From the NCBI GenBank assembly GCA_910578455.1, contig CAJTQA010000041.1:1-33010 (forward strand): a DNA stretch of 33,010 nucleotides, given 5' to 3'. The notes under the pieces are model-generated. The model ran no database searches. It was not told the origin of the DNA and was given only the letters and a program-made list of their open reading frames with translations. This document shows positions 22,362 to 30,736 of the stretch, piece after piece. Numbering within the stretch: position 1 is the first letter of the stretch; each line of letters begins with the position of its first letter. The position numbers and the translations under genes were made by a program. This DNA comes from an uncultured Dorea sp. (GTDB lineage Bacteria > Bacillota > Clostridia > Lachnospirales > Lachnospiraceae).

Positions 22362-23291
22362 ATGGAAGAGATGTTATTGGAACATGTGGTAGAGGAAGGA
22401 AAGAAGATTGCTGCTTTGGGAAAAACGGCGACTTACATACCGGAGCTTGGGCGCATGAACAAAGATTATCTTGGGGTGTGCATCTGTACCGGGGACGGCC
22501 AGTGCTTTAAGAGCGGGGATGCAGACGTGCGGTTTACAATCCAGAGCATTTCCAAAGTAGTGTCGCTGGCAGTCGCCTTGGAGCGCTGCGGCTTTGAACG
22601 GACCTTTGACCGGGTGGGGATGGAGCCGTCCGGGGATTCTTTTGATTCCCTGATCAAGCTTGACCTTACCAGCGATTATCCGTCAAATCCGATGATAAAT
22701 TCGGGGGCGATCGCCATTGCAAGCCACCTGGTCTCGGAAGTGAGTTTTGAGCGGATGCTTAAATTTACGAGAAAGCTCTGCATGGATGAAGAGATAAAAC
22801 TGGACGAAAAAGTATATCATTCGGAGATGGGGCATATTTCCCGTAATAAAGCAATCGCTTATCTTCTGGAGAGCAAGGGGATACTGGAGAACAGCGTGGA
22901 AGACAGCCTGAATCTCTATGTGCAGATGTGCTCGCTCAGCGTAACTGCGGCCAGTCTGGCGGGATTTGGGCTAGTGCTGGCATGTGACGGGGTCAATCCC
23001 ATTACCGGAGAGAGGCTATTGCACAGCTGGGTAGTACAGACGGTTAAGACAATCATGCTGACATGCGGAATGTACGACGGCTCCGGAAAGTTTGCCGTGG
23101 AGGTCGGAGTGCCCTCAAAGAGCGGCGTCGGAGGCGGCATCTTGTCGGTGGTGGACAAACGGATGGGGATCGGAATCTTCGGCCCTTCCCTGGACAGGAA
23201 GGGAAACAGCATCGGAGGCCAGCATGTGCTGCAGAAATTGTCTGCAAAGCTGAAACTGCATATGTTTGCAGACAATGTTCCGGAGCTTTAG
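22362..23291 (+). CDS. glsA: glutaminase (L-glutamine to L-glutamate + NH3)
   Basis: 309 residues, full length for the serine-dependent GlsA family (beta-lactamase-like fold). The active-site pair S62-x-x-K65 is in FTIQSISKVVSLAVALE; SNPMINSGAI holds the conserved asparagine; KSGVGGGILSV is near the C-terminus. ATG at 22362 follows GAAAGGGGGAAG; ATG at 22371 is a less likely alternative. It is a single gene after the tRNA cluster, convergent with the VanW gene, with five bases between the stops and no clear terminator there. Cytoplasmic. Confidence 0.95.
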   Translation: MEEMLLEHVVEEGKKIAALGKTATYIPELGRMNKDYLGVCICTGDGQCFKSGDADVRFTIQSISKVVSLAVALERCGFERTFDRVGMEPSGDSFDSLIKLDLTSDYPSNPMINSGAIAIASHLVSEVSFERMLKFTRKLCMDEEIKLDEKVYHSEMGHISRNKAIAYLLESKGILENSVEDSLNLYVQMCSLSVTAASLAGFGLVLACDGVNPITGERLLHSWVVQTVKTIMLTCGMYDGSGKFAVEVGVPSKSGVGGGILSVVDKRMGIGIFGPSLDRKGNSIGGQHVLQKLSAKLKLHMFADNVPEL

Positions 23292-23296
23292 ACTCG

Positions 23297-24721
23297 TTAT
23301 CTGGCATAACGGCTGCGGGCGACTTCCTCGGTAAAGACCTGGCTCTTATTGTCGGTATAGACTTTCCTCCGCGTGAGGACTTCAAGGGAGCGGGACGTGG
23401 AGCTTTCAAGCTCTTCCGTGCTGACGGATACGAGAGAGTCGTCTGTCTTTGTGCCCCGGATGGTGACAGTGAGATAGCCGTCTGAATAGATGACGTCCAT
23501 CGTGACGGGATAAGGGAAACTGTTGGCTATCCGAAAATCCAGCTCATTCCAGGCCACGGCGGCATCAAGCCCCGCAGCGATGTAGCTGGAAACATAGTCG
23601 TGCTCCCACCGCTCCAGGATGTCCAGGTTGGCAAAAAGCGAGGCGGCAAAGATTGTGGAGGTCACCTGGCAGATGCCTCCCCCATAAGCCTGGACGGGCT
23701 TGCCGTTCAATGTAGCGCCCGCCGGCTTGTAGCCGGTGGCCTTTGTTTGTTCGCCTACGGCTTTGTTGAAGGAAAATTCATAGCCGCTGGGGATGATGAC
23801 GCCGTTGCATTTTTTTGCTGCAAGCTTTACGTTTGTTAAGCGGTTAGAGGAGCCCCGCACCTTTGTCGTATAAGTGCTGAGGACATCTACGAAAAGGCGG
23901 TCCCTTAAATCCTGAGCCGTTACTTCCGGGTTTGTATAGATGAGGTCTATAGCGGCATCTTCTCCGTCTTTTGCAGCTTTCAGGGCATTTTCGCCGCTTT
24001 CCTTATCGAAGTCGACTCCGATTACCTCGTCTACGATCGCATAGTTATCTTCCGGGTCAAGCGTTGCGTTCCGGGCTGTTTTATGCACTTCCTGATAAAT
24101 CTGATCCAGAGTGGCGGTTCCGTCTGCTTTCATAGGGCAGGAAATTTTATCTTTGAAATCTTTTGCCTGAAAGGCAGAAATAATCTTCTTTTCTAATTTT
24201 TCTTCATCGGTTTTTTTGACGGCAGCGCCGGAGGTAAAGGTAAGGCGGTCGTCTTTAATGCTGTAGGGCAGGTGCACGGAGTCCTCCGCCAGCGGAACGC
24301 CGCTGTCGGCGATTGCGCGGCGCAGCGTGTCTGAATTGACTTTGACAGCCGGCCGCTCCTCCAGGTTTCCCCTGAGGGCGGCTTTTGCCTGGAGGAATCC
24401 CCGTGTCCAGAAAGCCCCCTGACTTGCTTTCAGCGCATCTCTGGCAGCAGTTTCATAATCTAATTCTATAGAGTCTCCGGCGGATACTGTATAGTGCCTG
24501 TCGTCGAAGGATATGGTGAAATTGGCGTTTTTGCGGCGAAAATCGGCATCGCTTTTCAGCGCGGCAGATGCATCTTCTAAGGTCATGCCGCTGACTTCGA
24601 TATCATTTACCATTGTTTTATTTAAGATCCGGCCTGTATCCACGCTGGCGCAAAGGGCGGCGTACCCTGTTGCGGCCAGGAGGAGGATGCCTGCGGCGAA
24701 AAATCGTAAAGGATGTTTCAT
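23297..24721 (-). CDS. VanW-family exported protein
   Basis: 474 residues. An N-terminal signal or anchor helix (LRFFAAGILLLAATGYAALC) is followed by two peptidoglycan-binding-like (PG_binding_4/YoaR) modules (about 35-300) and a VanW domain (about 310-430: SGYEFSFNKAVGEQTKATGY, then QAYGGGICQVTSTIFAASL with the conserved G-G-G-I-C-Q). The exact role of VanW is not known; it is associated with the cell wall and glycopeptide resistance loci. The ATG at 24721 is chosen because the promoter -10 lies at 24778-24773, inside the longer frame from 24781. The ribosome site AGGAGG is 13 bases from the ATG, unusually far. Confidence 0.9.
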   Translation of the reverse strand: MKHPLRFFAAGILLLAATGYAALCASVDTGRILNKTMVNDIEVSGMTLEDASAALKSDADFRRKNANFTISFDDRHYTVSAGDSIELDYETAARDALKASQGAFWTRGFLQAKAALRGNLEERPAVKVNSDTLRRAIADSGVPLAEDSVHLPYSIKDDRLTFTSGAAVKKTDEEKLEKKIISAFQAKDFKDKISCPMKADGTATLDQIYQEVHKTARNATLDPEDNYAIVDEVIGVDFDKESGENALKAAKDGEDAAIDLIYTNPEVTAQDLRDRLFVDVLSTYTTKVRGSSNRLTNVKLAAKKCNGVIIPSGYEFSFNKAVGEQTKATGYKPAGATLNGKPVQAYGGGICQVTSTIFAASLFANLDILERWEHDYVSSYIAAGLDAAVAWNELDFRIANSFPYPVTMDVIYSDGYLTVTIRGTKTDDSLVSVSTEELESSTSRSLEVLTRRKVYTDNKSQVFTEEVARSRYAR

Positions 24722-24772
24722 AGAGCTGCCATTGCCTCCTGCTTTCAATAAATTCCAGTGTCTGATACATCT

Positions 24773-24801
24773 ATTATCCATGATAAGTAAAAAAATATCA
24801 A
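24773..24801 (-). promoter_or_regulatory. promoter of the VanW gene
   Basis: On the minus strand TTGATA (24801-24796), a 17-base spacer and GATAAT (24778-24773). Confidence 0.8.
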
Positions 24802-24863
24802 GCAGCTTTTAAATTCCTTATCGACATATCCTCTGACATATGTTAATCTACAAGGTGGAGATA

Positions 24864-24869
24864 TATAAT
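24864..24869 (+). promoter_or_regulatory. -10 element for the Big2/NlpC-like gene
   Basis: TATAAT 20 bases before the GTG start; no good -35 is seen at 16-18 bases (24841-24848 reads TGTTAATC). It shares a 90-base divergent region with the VanW promoter. Confidence 0.45.
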
Positions 24870-24888
24870 TTTGAAAGGGGAGAAAAAA

Positions 24889-27192
24889 GTGAAGAACATT
24901 AAGATGAAGATTGCAGTCATTGCAATTGTGTGCATGATGGCTATTGTGATTACTCCGGTATTTATATTCGGAGAGCTTAAGAATGATTCACTGACAATGA
25001 CTGTAGGGGATAATGCAGAAATTGAGCTTACCAATCCGATGCTGCAGATGGTAGCGCAGTATGAGACGGTGGATGGAAATATTATTGCCACAAGTCAGGG
25101 AGGAACGGTGGAGGCCTACGAACCAGGGGAGGCGAAAGTGGCTGTGAAGATACCTTTCCGCACAATGACATGTGACGTATATGTCCTTGGATTTAAAGAG
25201 AGCGAGCTTACGATGCTCACAGGACAGACGATGGAGCCGGAGATTGGCGGAGCCTCCGAGGATGCGGAGTTCTATTCCAGCGACAGGGAAGTTGTGGATA
25301 TTGTAGAGGGCGAGCTGGTAGCCCTGAAGGACGGCTCGGCAGATATCATATGCAATGATAACGGGATGCAGGTTTCCCAGTCTATCAACGTTGCGGGCAT
25401 TAATTCTGAAAAACCGTATCTGTTTGCAGGTAACAAGATGCAGCTTTCGACAAATGAAAGCCTGATAGGAAAGCCCACGGGATGGACCAGTTCCGACCCG
25501 CTGGTAGCAGACGTGGATGAGACAGGTGTTGTGACAGGTGTAAATGCCGGATCGGCAGAAGTGTCCTGCATGACGAAGGACAGCCAGACGATAAAGACGA
25601 CAGTCAATGTTGTCGGTATGAAGGAGACAGAAGTATTTCTCCAGCCGGGAGATGTGTACACTTCTCCTCTGACAAGCGGGGAAGGCTTTGATGCGGAAAG
25701 CATTGAGTGGAAAAGCGATGACAAGAATGTAGTCCGGGTTGATGAAGCCGGTAACATAAAAGCTGTAAGCGGAGGAGAGACAAAAGTGACCTGTTCTGTA
25801 GACGGACAGAAACTTGAGGGAAAAGTACATGTTATGTCTCTTCCGGAAAAAGCATATACGGCAGTGGGGATGGACTCCAAACTGCAGCTCTCCAATGCGG
25901 GGGGCAACGCGGTAGTATGGAAGAGCAGCGATGAGTCAAAAGTACAGGTGAAAAACGGGGTTCTTAAAGGAGTCGGCACCGGAACTGCGACGATTACGGC
26001 GACAGCGAAGGATAAGACGCTGTCCTGCGACGTATCAGTAGTGAAGCTGAGCAATGATTCGCTGAAGATGAAGGAAGAAGAGAAAAAGACGATAGAGATT
26101 GCAGGGCTTACTGATCAGGCGGCTACCTGGGCATCCGCAGATACGAGCGTTGCTGTTGTCAGCCAGCTCGGGGAGATTACGCCGGTCAGCGAGGGAAAGA
26201 CGACGGTTTATTGCAGCATTGGTCCGTCTACCATGTCCATTCCAGTTACGATACAGGAGAAGGATCTGCAGAAACAGCAGGCAGATGCAGATGATACGCA
26301 GTCTGAAGGAGAGCCGGCAGAAGTGACTCCGGAGCCGGTGGAAGCGCCTGCTGAAGAGCCTCAGCCCGTGCAGGAGGAAGATAAAACTTCTGAAAAGAAG
26401 GAAGAGAAAGATACGGAAAAAAAGAAGGACAGTTCTCAGGACAGCACTAAAAAGATGTCTGACAGTAAAAAAACGACTGCCAAGAAAAAGGATACTTCCA
26501 GCAAGAATACGTCGTCAACAGCAGATGAACCGGAGAAGATTCCGAATACAAGCGGGCAGCTTACAGGTCCGGAGGCTATGATAGCATGCGGAAACTATTA
26601 TAACAGCGTCCTTGAAAAAGCAGTTGACAAAGGTGAAAAGTGGGTATATTCCAACAGCAGCAAGTATGTTGCACAGAGCGGAACTTTTGAGAAGATGCTT
26701 TCCGGCAAGATCAGAGGAGGCAACTGCGCCTCTATCGCAAACTGGGCGTTCCGGGACATGGGGCTTATAAGCAACAGTGAAAAATTCTACGGCGACGGCA
26801 GCGGAAAGATCAGGCATTATAATTCCGGCTCCAAGAAACTTAAATCGAAACTGGATAAGAATTGCACAATCATAAATGGGAAAAAGAAATCTTTCGGCAC
26901 ATTGATGAAAGAAGGGAAGATTAAGGTCGGCGATGTCATTATCGGAAAAGGGCATACATATGTCTACAGGGGCAACGGCACAGTTTTTGCCAGCGGGCAT
27001 GACGCAAAATGGCATAAGGATAAGTCTGTAAAGACGGACGATTCAAACAAGGCAGTATTTGAAAGCTGGGTAAGAAAGTATAAAGGAACTTATGACGAAA
27101 GGTTTAAGGTTCATTACATTATCAGAATTAAAGACAGTTTTGTACCGAAATACTATCGTGACGAGAAAGGAAACCTTGTGAAGAACCGTTGA
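24889..27192 (+). CDS. exported Big2 protein with NlpC/P60-like C-terminal domain
   Basis: 767 residues from a GTG preceded by AGGGGAG at six bases. One N-terminal hydrophobic helix (MKIAVIAIVCMMAIVITPVF) is a signal or anchor. About 30-460 is a series of bacterial Ig-like (Big2) modules (TGWTSSDPLVADVDETGVVT; VVWKSSDESKVQVKNGVLKG; ATWASADTSVAVVSQLGEIT). A charged E/K/S/T/P linker (about 465-555) leads to a C-terminal domain with GGNCASIANWAF (C613) and KVGDVIIGKGHTYVYRGNG (H689), the C-then-H order of NlpC/P60 or CHAP-like cysteine peptidases. It probably acts outside the cell on the wall. A coiled-coil gene follows 43 bases later. Confidence 0.8.
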   Translation: MKNIKMKIAVIAIVCMMAIVITPVFIFGELKNDSLTMTVGDNAEIELTNPMLQMVAQYETVDGNIIATSQGGTVEAYEPGEAKVAVKIPFRTMTCDVYVLGFKESELTMLTGQTMEPEIGGASEDAEFYSSDREVVDIVEGELVALKDGSADIICNDNGMQVSQSINVAGINSEKPYLFAGNKMQLSTNESLIGKPTGWTSSDPLVADVDETGVVTGVNAGSAEVSCMTKDSQTIKTTVNVVGMKETEVFLQPGDVYTSPLTSGEGFDAESIEWKSDDKNVVRVDEAGNIKAVSGGETKVTCSVDGQKLEGKVHVMSLPEKAYTAVGMDSKLQLSNAGGNAVVWKSSDESKVQVKNGVLKGVGTGTATITATAKDKTLSCDVSVVKLSNDSLKMKEEEKKTIEIAGLTDQAATWASADTSVAVVSQLGEITPVSEGKTTVYCSIGPSTMSIPVTIQEKDLQKQQADADDTQSEGEPAEVTPEPVEAPAEEPQPVQEEDKTSEKKEEKDTEKKKDSSQDSTKKMSDSKKTTAKKKDTSSKNTSSTADEPEKIPNTSGQLTGPEAMIACGNYYNSVLEKAVDKGEKWVYSNSSKYVAQSGTFEKMLSGKIRGGNCASIANWAFRDMGLISNSEKFYGDGSGKIRHYNSGSKKLKSKLDKNCTIINGKKKSFGTLMKEGKIKVGDVIIGKGHTYVYRGNGTVFASGHDAKWHKDKSVKTDDSNKAVFESWVRKYKGTYDERFKVHYIIRIKDSFVPKYYRDEKGNLVKNR

Positions 27193-27235
27193 TTATGAAG
27201 CTTTTGTTAGAACATTCAGATGCAGGAGAAAGATA

Positions 27236-27814
27236 ATGGGCGAGACAGATGTAAAGATAAACAGCTGCCTGTTTGGCGGGTATGATAAAAAGGTTGCGGA
27301 CGAGTATATTGAAGAGCTTCAGTCAATAATTGTGAAACTGGAGAAGGACTTGCGGATGTCCAGCGATATGAATGCCAAATATGCAAAGAAGATGAACGAG
27401 GCAGAATCATACTACAGGGCGCTGTGGGAGAGGAATAAAGATCAGGATGCAGTTATAGAGCGACAGAAGAATGAGATTAAGACAAATGAAAGCGTTATAA
27501 AAATCCAGAAAGAAAAGGTGCATGCCCGCGACGATATCGTGAGACATCAGGAGTGCCTGCTGCGTGAGAAGGATGAGAAAATCAGCCATCAGCAGGAGCA
27601 GCTTGAAAGCCTGAATGACAAATTGCAAAAAAGTGATGAACAGATGCGCGAGCTGGAGCTGAAACTGGAACAGAAAGTACAGCTTTTGAAAGAGCGGGAA
27701 GAAATGGCGGCAAGGCTGAAAGAGAAGATAGAAAGGCTGCAAAGGATGCCGGTTTCGAAGTTTGAGCAGTTTATGCAGGATGGCATGAAGAGAATAGGCA
27801 GACGGAAACGATAA
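27236..27814 (+). CDS. DivIVA-like coiled-coil protein
   Basis: 192 residues. The N-terminus (NSCLFGGYDKKVADEYIEEL) resembles the DivIVA/GpsB membrane-targeting motif F-x-G-Y-D-x-x-x-V-D-x-F. Residues 25-170 are an almost unbroken coiled coil rich in E, K, Q and R, ending in a basic tail (GMKRIGRRKR). DivIVA proteins mark poles and septa and recruit wall enzymes. ATG at 27236 follows AGGAGA. It is probably cotranscribed with the Big2/NlpC-like gene and the next small membrane protein, suggesting a joint role in the cell envelope. Confidence 0.65.
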   Translation: MGETDVKINSCLFGGYDKKVADEYIEELQSIIVKLEKDLRMSSDMNAKYAKKMNEAESYYRALWERNKDQDAVIERQKNEIKTNESVIKIQKEKVHARDDIVRHQECLLREKDEKISHQQEQLESLNDKLQKSDEQMRELELKLEQKVQLLKEREEMAARLKEKIERLQRMPVSKFEQFMQDGMKRIGRRKR

Positions 27815-27848
27815 ATTATTCAGTGTTGACGGGGAAAAGGGTCTTGTT

Positions 27849-28148
27849 ATGGACGATAGAGAGTTATTTTCAAATCTGGAAGAGTTTCCGAGGGCAGAGG
27901 AGCTTTTTCGGATAGATGCGGAACCTGAGGACGAGGCTGCATTGCCGGAAGAAACAGAGAGTAACAAAGCTGACGGCACAGGCAGAGAGACTTGGGATAG
28001 CCGGAAGGGTGAAAGCGGCAGAGGATGCAGGGGCGTAAAGATATTGCTGGCTGTGCTTATCATACTTTTGCTGGCGGCAGCGGCGTTTGTATTTTATCTT
28101 GAAAGGTTCTGCGCCGGAGGTTTGCAGTCAGTAGTGCAGTGGCTTTAA
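27849..28148 (+). CDS. small single-span membrane protein
   Basis: 99 residues. The acidic N-terminal half (about 1-60, rich in E and D) is followed by a basic stop (CRGVK) and one hydrophobic helix, ILLAVLIILLLAAAAFVFYL (about 64-83). No family is recognised. By charge the acidic part should be cytoplasmic. It is 34 bases after the coiled-coil gene and ends just before a terminator, so it is the last gene of that operon. Confidence 0.65.
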   Translation: MDDRELFSNLEEFPRAEELFRIDAEPEDEAALPEETESNKADGTGRETWDSRKGESGRGCRGVKILLAVLIILLLAAAAFVFYLERFCAGGLQSVVQWL

Positions 28149-28153
28149 TATTG

Positions 28154-28195
28154 ACAGAAAGAATGTCTGGTATGGCATTCTTTCTGTTTATTTTG
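28154..28195 (+). terminator. terminator-like hairpin before larC
   Basis: ACAGAAAGAATG (28154-28165) and CATTCTTTCTGT (28176-28187) form a perfect 12-pair stem followed by TTATTTTG. It ends 13 bases before larC. A TTGACA (28151-28156) overlaps its left arm, but no good -10 follows. Confidence 0.7.
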
Positions 28196-28207
28196 ACGAG
28201 GTGTTTT

Positions 28208-29593
28208 ATGGAAAAAAAGAGTCAGAAATCAATTTATCTTGAGTGTTACGGGGGAATTAGCGGAGATATGACAGTTGCCGCCCTTTTAGATGTAGGGGCG
28301 GATGAGGCAGAGCTGAAAAGGCAGCTTTCAACGCTGCCGCTGAAAGGATATCTGGTTGACATCGGCAGAGTGAAAAAGTCGGGGCTGGACTGCTGCGATT
28401 TTCGAGTGATTCTGGAAGAGGGATATTGCAATCACGACCATGATATGGAATATCTGTATGGACACAGGAAAAGCTGCGGACATGCACATGGCGGAGGGCA
28501 CAGCAGCCATAACCATGAGCACGAACATAGTGAGAGCCACGGCGGCCATAGCCATGAGCATGCACATAGTGAAGGCCATGGCCATATACATGAACATCGG
28601 AACCTGAGGGATGTTTTAGACATTATCAGCCGTTCGGAAATCACGGAAGGGGCAAAAAGGATTGCCGCTGATATTTTCCAAGTGCTGGCGCAGGCAGAGG
28701 CGAAAGCTCATGGAGCGACTGCTGAGACCGTGCATTTTCACGAAGTGGGCGCGGTAGATTCCATTGTGGATATTGCAGCGGCGGCAGTCTGCTTTGATAA
28801 TTTGGGAATTTCAGATGTGATCATACCGGAGCTATATGAAGGGAGGGGCACGATAAGATGTGCCCACGGCGTTTTGCCGGTTCCGGTTCCGGCAGTGATG
28901 CATATTGCCGGGGAGCATGGTCTGAAACTGCATATTACAGATGTGGAGGCCGAGCTGGTGACGCCGACGGGTGCGGCAATTGCGGCGGCTATGCGTACAA
29001 AGGAGAGGCTTCCTGAGAGGTTCAGGATATTGTCGTCCGGCACGGGTGCGGGGAAAAGAGAGTGCGGCCTTACAAATGTTCTGCGGGCGATGATTATCGA
29101 AAGTGAAACGCCTTTGCAGGACGGGGAAAAAACAGATGATGAAACGATAGTCAAACTGGAAAGCAATATTGACGACTGCACGGGGGAGACATTAGGATAT
29201 GCCATGGAGCGCCTTTTTGATGCCGGAGCCAGGGATGTGAATTATATGCCGGTGTTTATGAAGAAAAACCGCCCGGCATACCAGGTGAATGTCATTTGCG
29301 CCGAAGAGGATGTTCCGCGCATGGAAGAGATACTTTTTAAAGAGACGACCACTATCGGCATCCGAAAGATTCCGGTGAAACGCGCGACGCTGAAACGTGA
29401 ATGCCGCACAGTTAAGACAACGTTCGGGGAGATAAAGGTGAAAGCATGCGATGTGTGTGGAGATATCAGAGTCTACCCGGAGTACGAGAGCGTGGCAGCG
29501 ATTGCAAGAGAGAGAAGATTGCCATACAGAGAAGTGTGGGAGAAAGTATCAGGGGAGCTTGTAAAGGATGGAGGAATACAGGGAAAAGGTTAG
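28208..29593 (+). CDS. larC: LarC, nickel insertase for the nickel-pincer cofactor
   Basis: 461 residues. LarC inserts nickel into pyridinium-3,5-bisthiocarboxylic acid mononucleotide at the cost of CTP. The N-terminal part has YLECYGGISGDMTVAALLDV; a His-rich stretch (about 75-132, many HxH pairs) probably holds nickel; then ETVHFHEVGAVDSIVDI and CAHGVLPVPVPAV. The C-terminal CTP/nickel domain contains ESNIDDCTGETLGYAMERLF. In Lactiplantibacillus plantarum the two halves are joined by a ribosomal frameshift; here the gene is one continuous frame. The ATG at 28208 (GAGGTG upstream) is preferred because a longer frame from 28139 runs through the hairpin. It overlaps larE. Confidence 0.92.
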   Translation: MEKKSQKSIYLECYGGISGDMTVAALLDVGADEAELKRQLSTLPLKGYLVDIGRVKKSGLDCCDFRVILEEGYCNHDHDMEYLYGHRKSCGHAHGGGHSSHNHEHEHSESHGGHSHEHAHSEGHGHIHEHRNLRDVLDIISRSEITEGAKRIAADIFQVLAQAEAKAHGATAETVHFHEVGAVDSIVDIAAAAVCFDNLGISDVIIPELYEGRGTIRCAHGVLPVPVPAVMHIAGEHGLKLHITDVEAELVTPTGAAIAAAMRTKERLPERFRILSSGTGAGKRECGLTNVLRAMIIESETPLQDGEKTDDETIVKLESNIDDCTGETLGYAMERLFDAGARDVNYMPVFMKKNRPAYQVNVICAEEDVPRMEEILFKETTTIGIRKIPVKRATLKRECRTVKTTFGEIKVKACDVCGDIRVYPEYESVAAIARERRLPYREVWEKVSGELVKDGGIQGKG

Positions 29594-30404
29594 ACGGCTG
29601 AGAGCTGTCATAAAGTCTTATGCGGGAGAGGATATTGCTGTCGCATTCTCAGGGGGAGCAGATTCCGGCCTGCTATTAAAGCTCGCGAATGAGGCGGCAA
29701 GGGAGACCGGACGCAGGGTGTATGGAATCTGCCTGGACACAGCGCTGCACCCGGCGGGCGAGGCAGAAGGAGCGGAGAAAGCAGCGAAGGAGATGGGAGC
29801 CGCATTTATCCGGCTTAAAATAGACGAGTTTGAAAACGCGGGTATTGAGCATAACCCCGAAGATCGGTGCTACCGATGCAAAAAATATATGTTTCAGTGC
29901 ATTATGGATGAAGCCCGCAGGCTGAATGCAGCCGTTGTCATGGAAGGTACGAACGGGGATGACCTGTTTGCGTACAGACCGGGAATCCGTGCCGTAAAAG
30001 AACTTGGAGCCGTCAGTCCGCTGGCGGAGGCAGGGCTTTCAAAAGAAGAGGTACGGAAACTTGCCGGAGAATATGGAATCTCAGTTTCGGACAAGCCGGC
30101 ATCGCCGTGCCTTGCTACGAGATTCCCCTATGGAACGCGCCTTGACAGAGCGGAGCTTCTTAAAGTGGCAAGGGCAGAGTCTGTTTTAAGGGAGATGGGA
30201 TTTTACAATGTACGGGTGCGGGTGCACGGAAATCTTGCGAGGATAGAGACCGATGCAGAGAATATCCCGCTGCTCATGGAGAGGCGGGAGAGTATTGTGG
30301 GCGCTGTAAAGAGGCTTGGGTATGACTATGTGGCGGCGGATCTGGAAGGGTTCCGCTCGGGGAGCATGGATATACACTTAAAAGCACATGAGGCTGAAAG
30401 ATAA
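29568..30404 (+). CDS. larE: LarE, sulfur transferase for the nickel-pincer cofactor
   Basis: 278 residues, an ATP-pyrophosphatase (PP-loop) enzyme that adds sulfur to the adenylated pyridinium dicarboxylate precursor. The PP-loop is AFSGGADSGLLLKLA (S28-S33). C181 in DKPASPCLATRFPYG corresponds to the sulfur-donating cysteine of the L. plantarum enzyme. Two more cysteines, C101 and C104 (DRCYRCKKYMF), could help hold an iron-sulfur cluster, as reported for other LarE types; that is inference. It overlaps larC by 26 bases, so the two are translationally coupled. larA (racemase) and larB are not in the window. Confidence 0.92.
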   Translation: MEEYREKVRRLRAVIKSYAGEDIAVAFSGGADSGLLLKLANEAARETGRRVYGICLDTALHPAGEAEGAEKAAKEMGAAFIRLKIDEFENAGIEHNPEDRCYRCKKYMFQCIMDEARRLNAAVVMEGTNGDDLFAYRPGIRAVKELGAVSPLAEAGLSKEEVRKLAGEYGISVSDKPASPCLATRFPYGTRLDRAELLKVARAESVLREMGFYNVRVRVHGNLARIETDAENIPLLMERRESIVGAVKRLGYDYVAADLEGFRSGSMDIHLKAHEAER

Positions 30405-30470
30405 TGAACAACTGCAGGAAAAGAGAAACGGCCGATGATGTGATCACCGGCCTTTGGAGGGGAAAATCTA

Positions 30471-30620
30471 ATGAATCATCAGGCGCGGCCCGTCAGTCTG
30501 AATCAGATTACGGGATGCCTGAAGAGAAATAATCTGCTTTATCTTTTAGGCGAAGTCCAGCGATCATACAGATCAAAGATGCACAACCGCTGTCTTCTTA
30601 ACTTGATAAAGTCATTATAA
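30471..30620 (+). CDS. 49-residue small ORF
   Basis: ATG follows GGAGGGG at eight bases, a strong ribosome site. The product is basic with helical potential (residues about 11-33: NQITGCLKRNNLLYLLGEVQ) and has two cysteines. No family is recognised. A weak GGCC hairpin (30430-30452) separates it from larE. The rest of 30621-30736 is AT-rich, with a weak possible promoter (GTGACA near 30640, TATAAA near 30661). Confidence 0.4.
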   Translation: MNHQARPVSLNQITGCLKRNNLLYLLGEVQRSYRSKMHNRCLLNLIKSL

Positions 30621-30736
30621 TTAGGAAATGTGAATCTAATGTGACAGAAACTGGAAATGTTTATAAAATTTCTTAAGAAAATCGGAAGATTACAGAAAAA
30701 TAGAATGTTTGTCTGATATAGGAAAGGGGCATGGTG

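Noticed and set aside
24722..24781. Upstream start for the VanW protein at 24781
   Set aside because: The promoter -10 (24778-24773) lies within that extension and no ribosome site precedes it.
28139..28207. Longer LarC start at 28139
   Set aside because: It overlaps the preceding stop and runs through a 12-pair hairpin; the LarC family starts near residue 24 of that reading.
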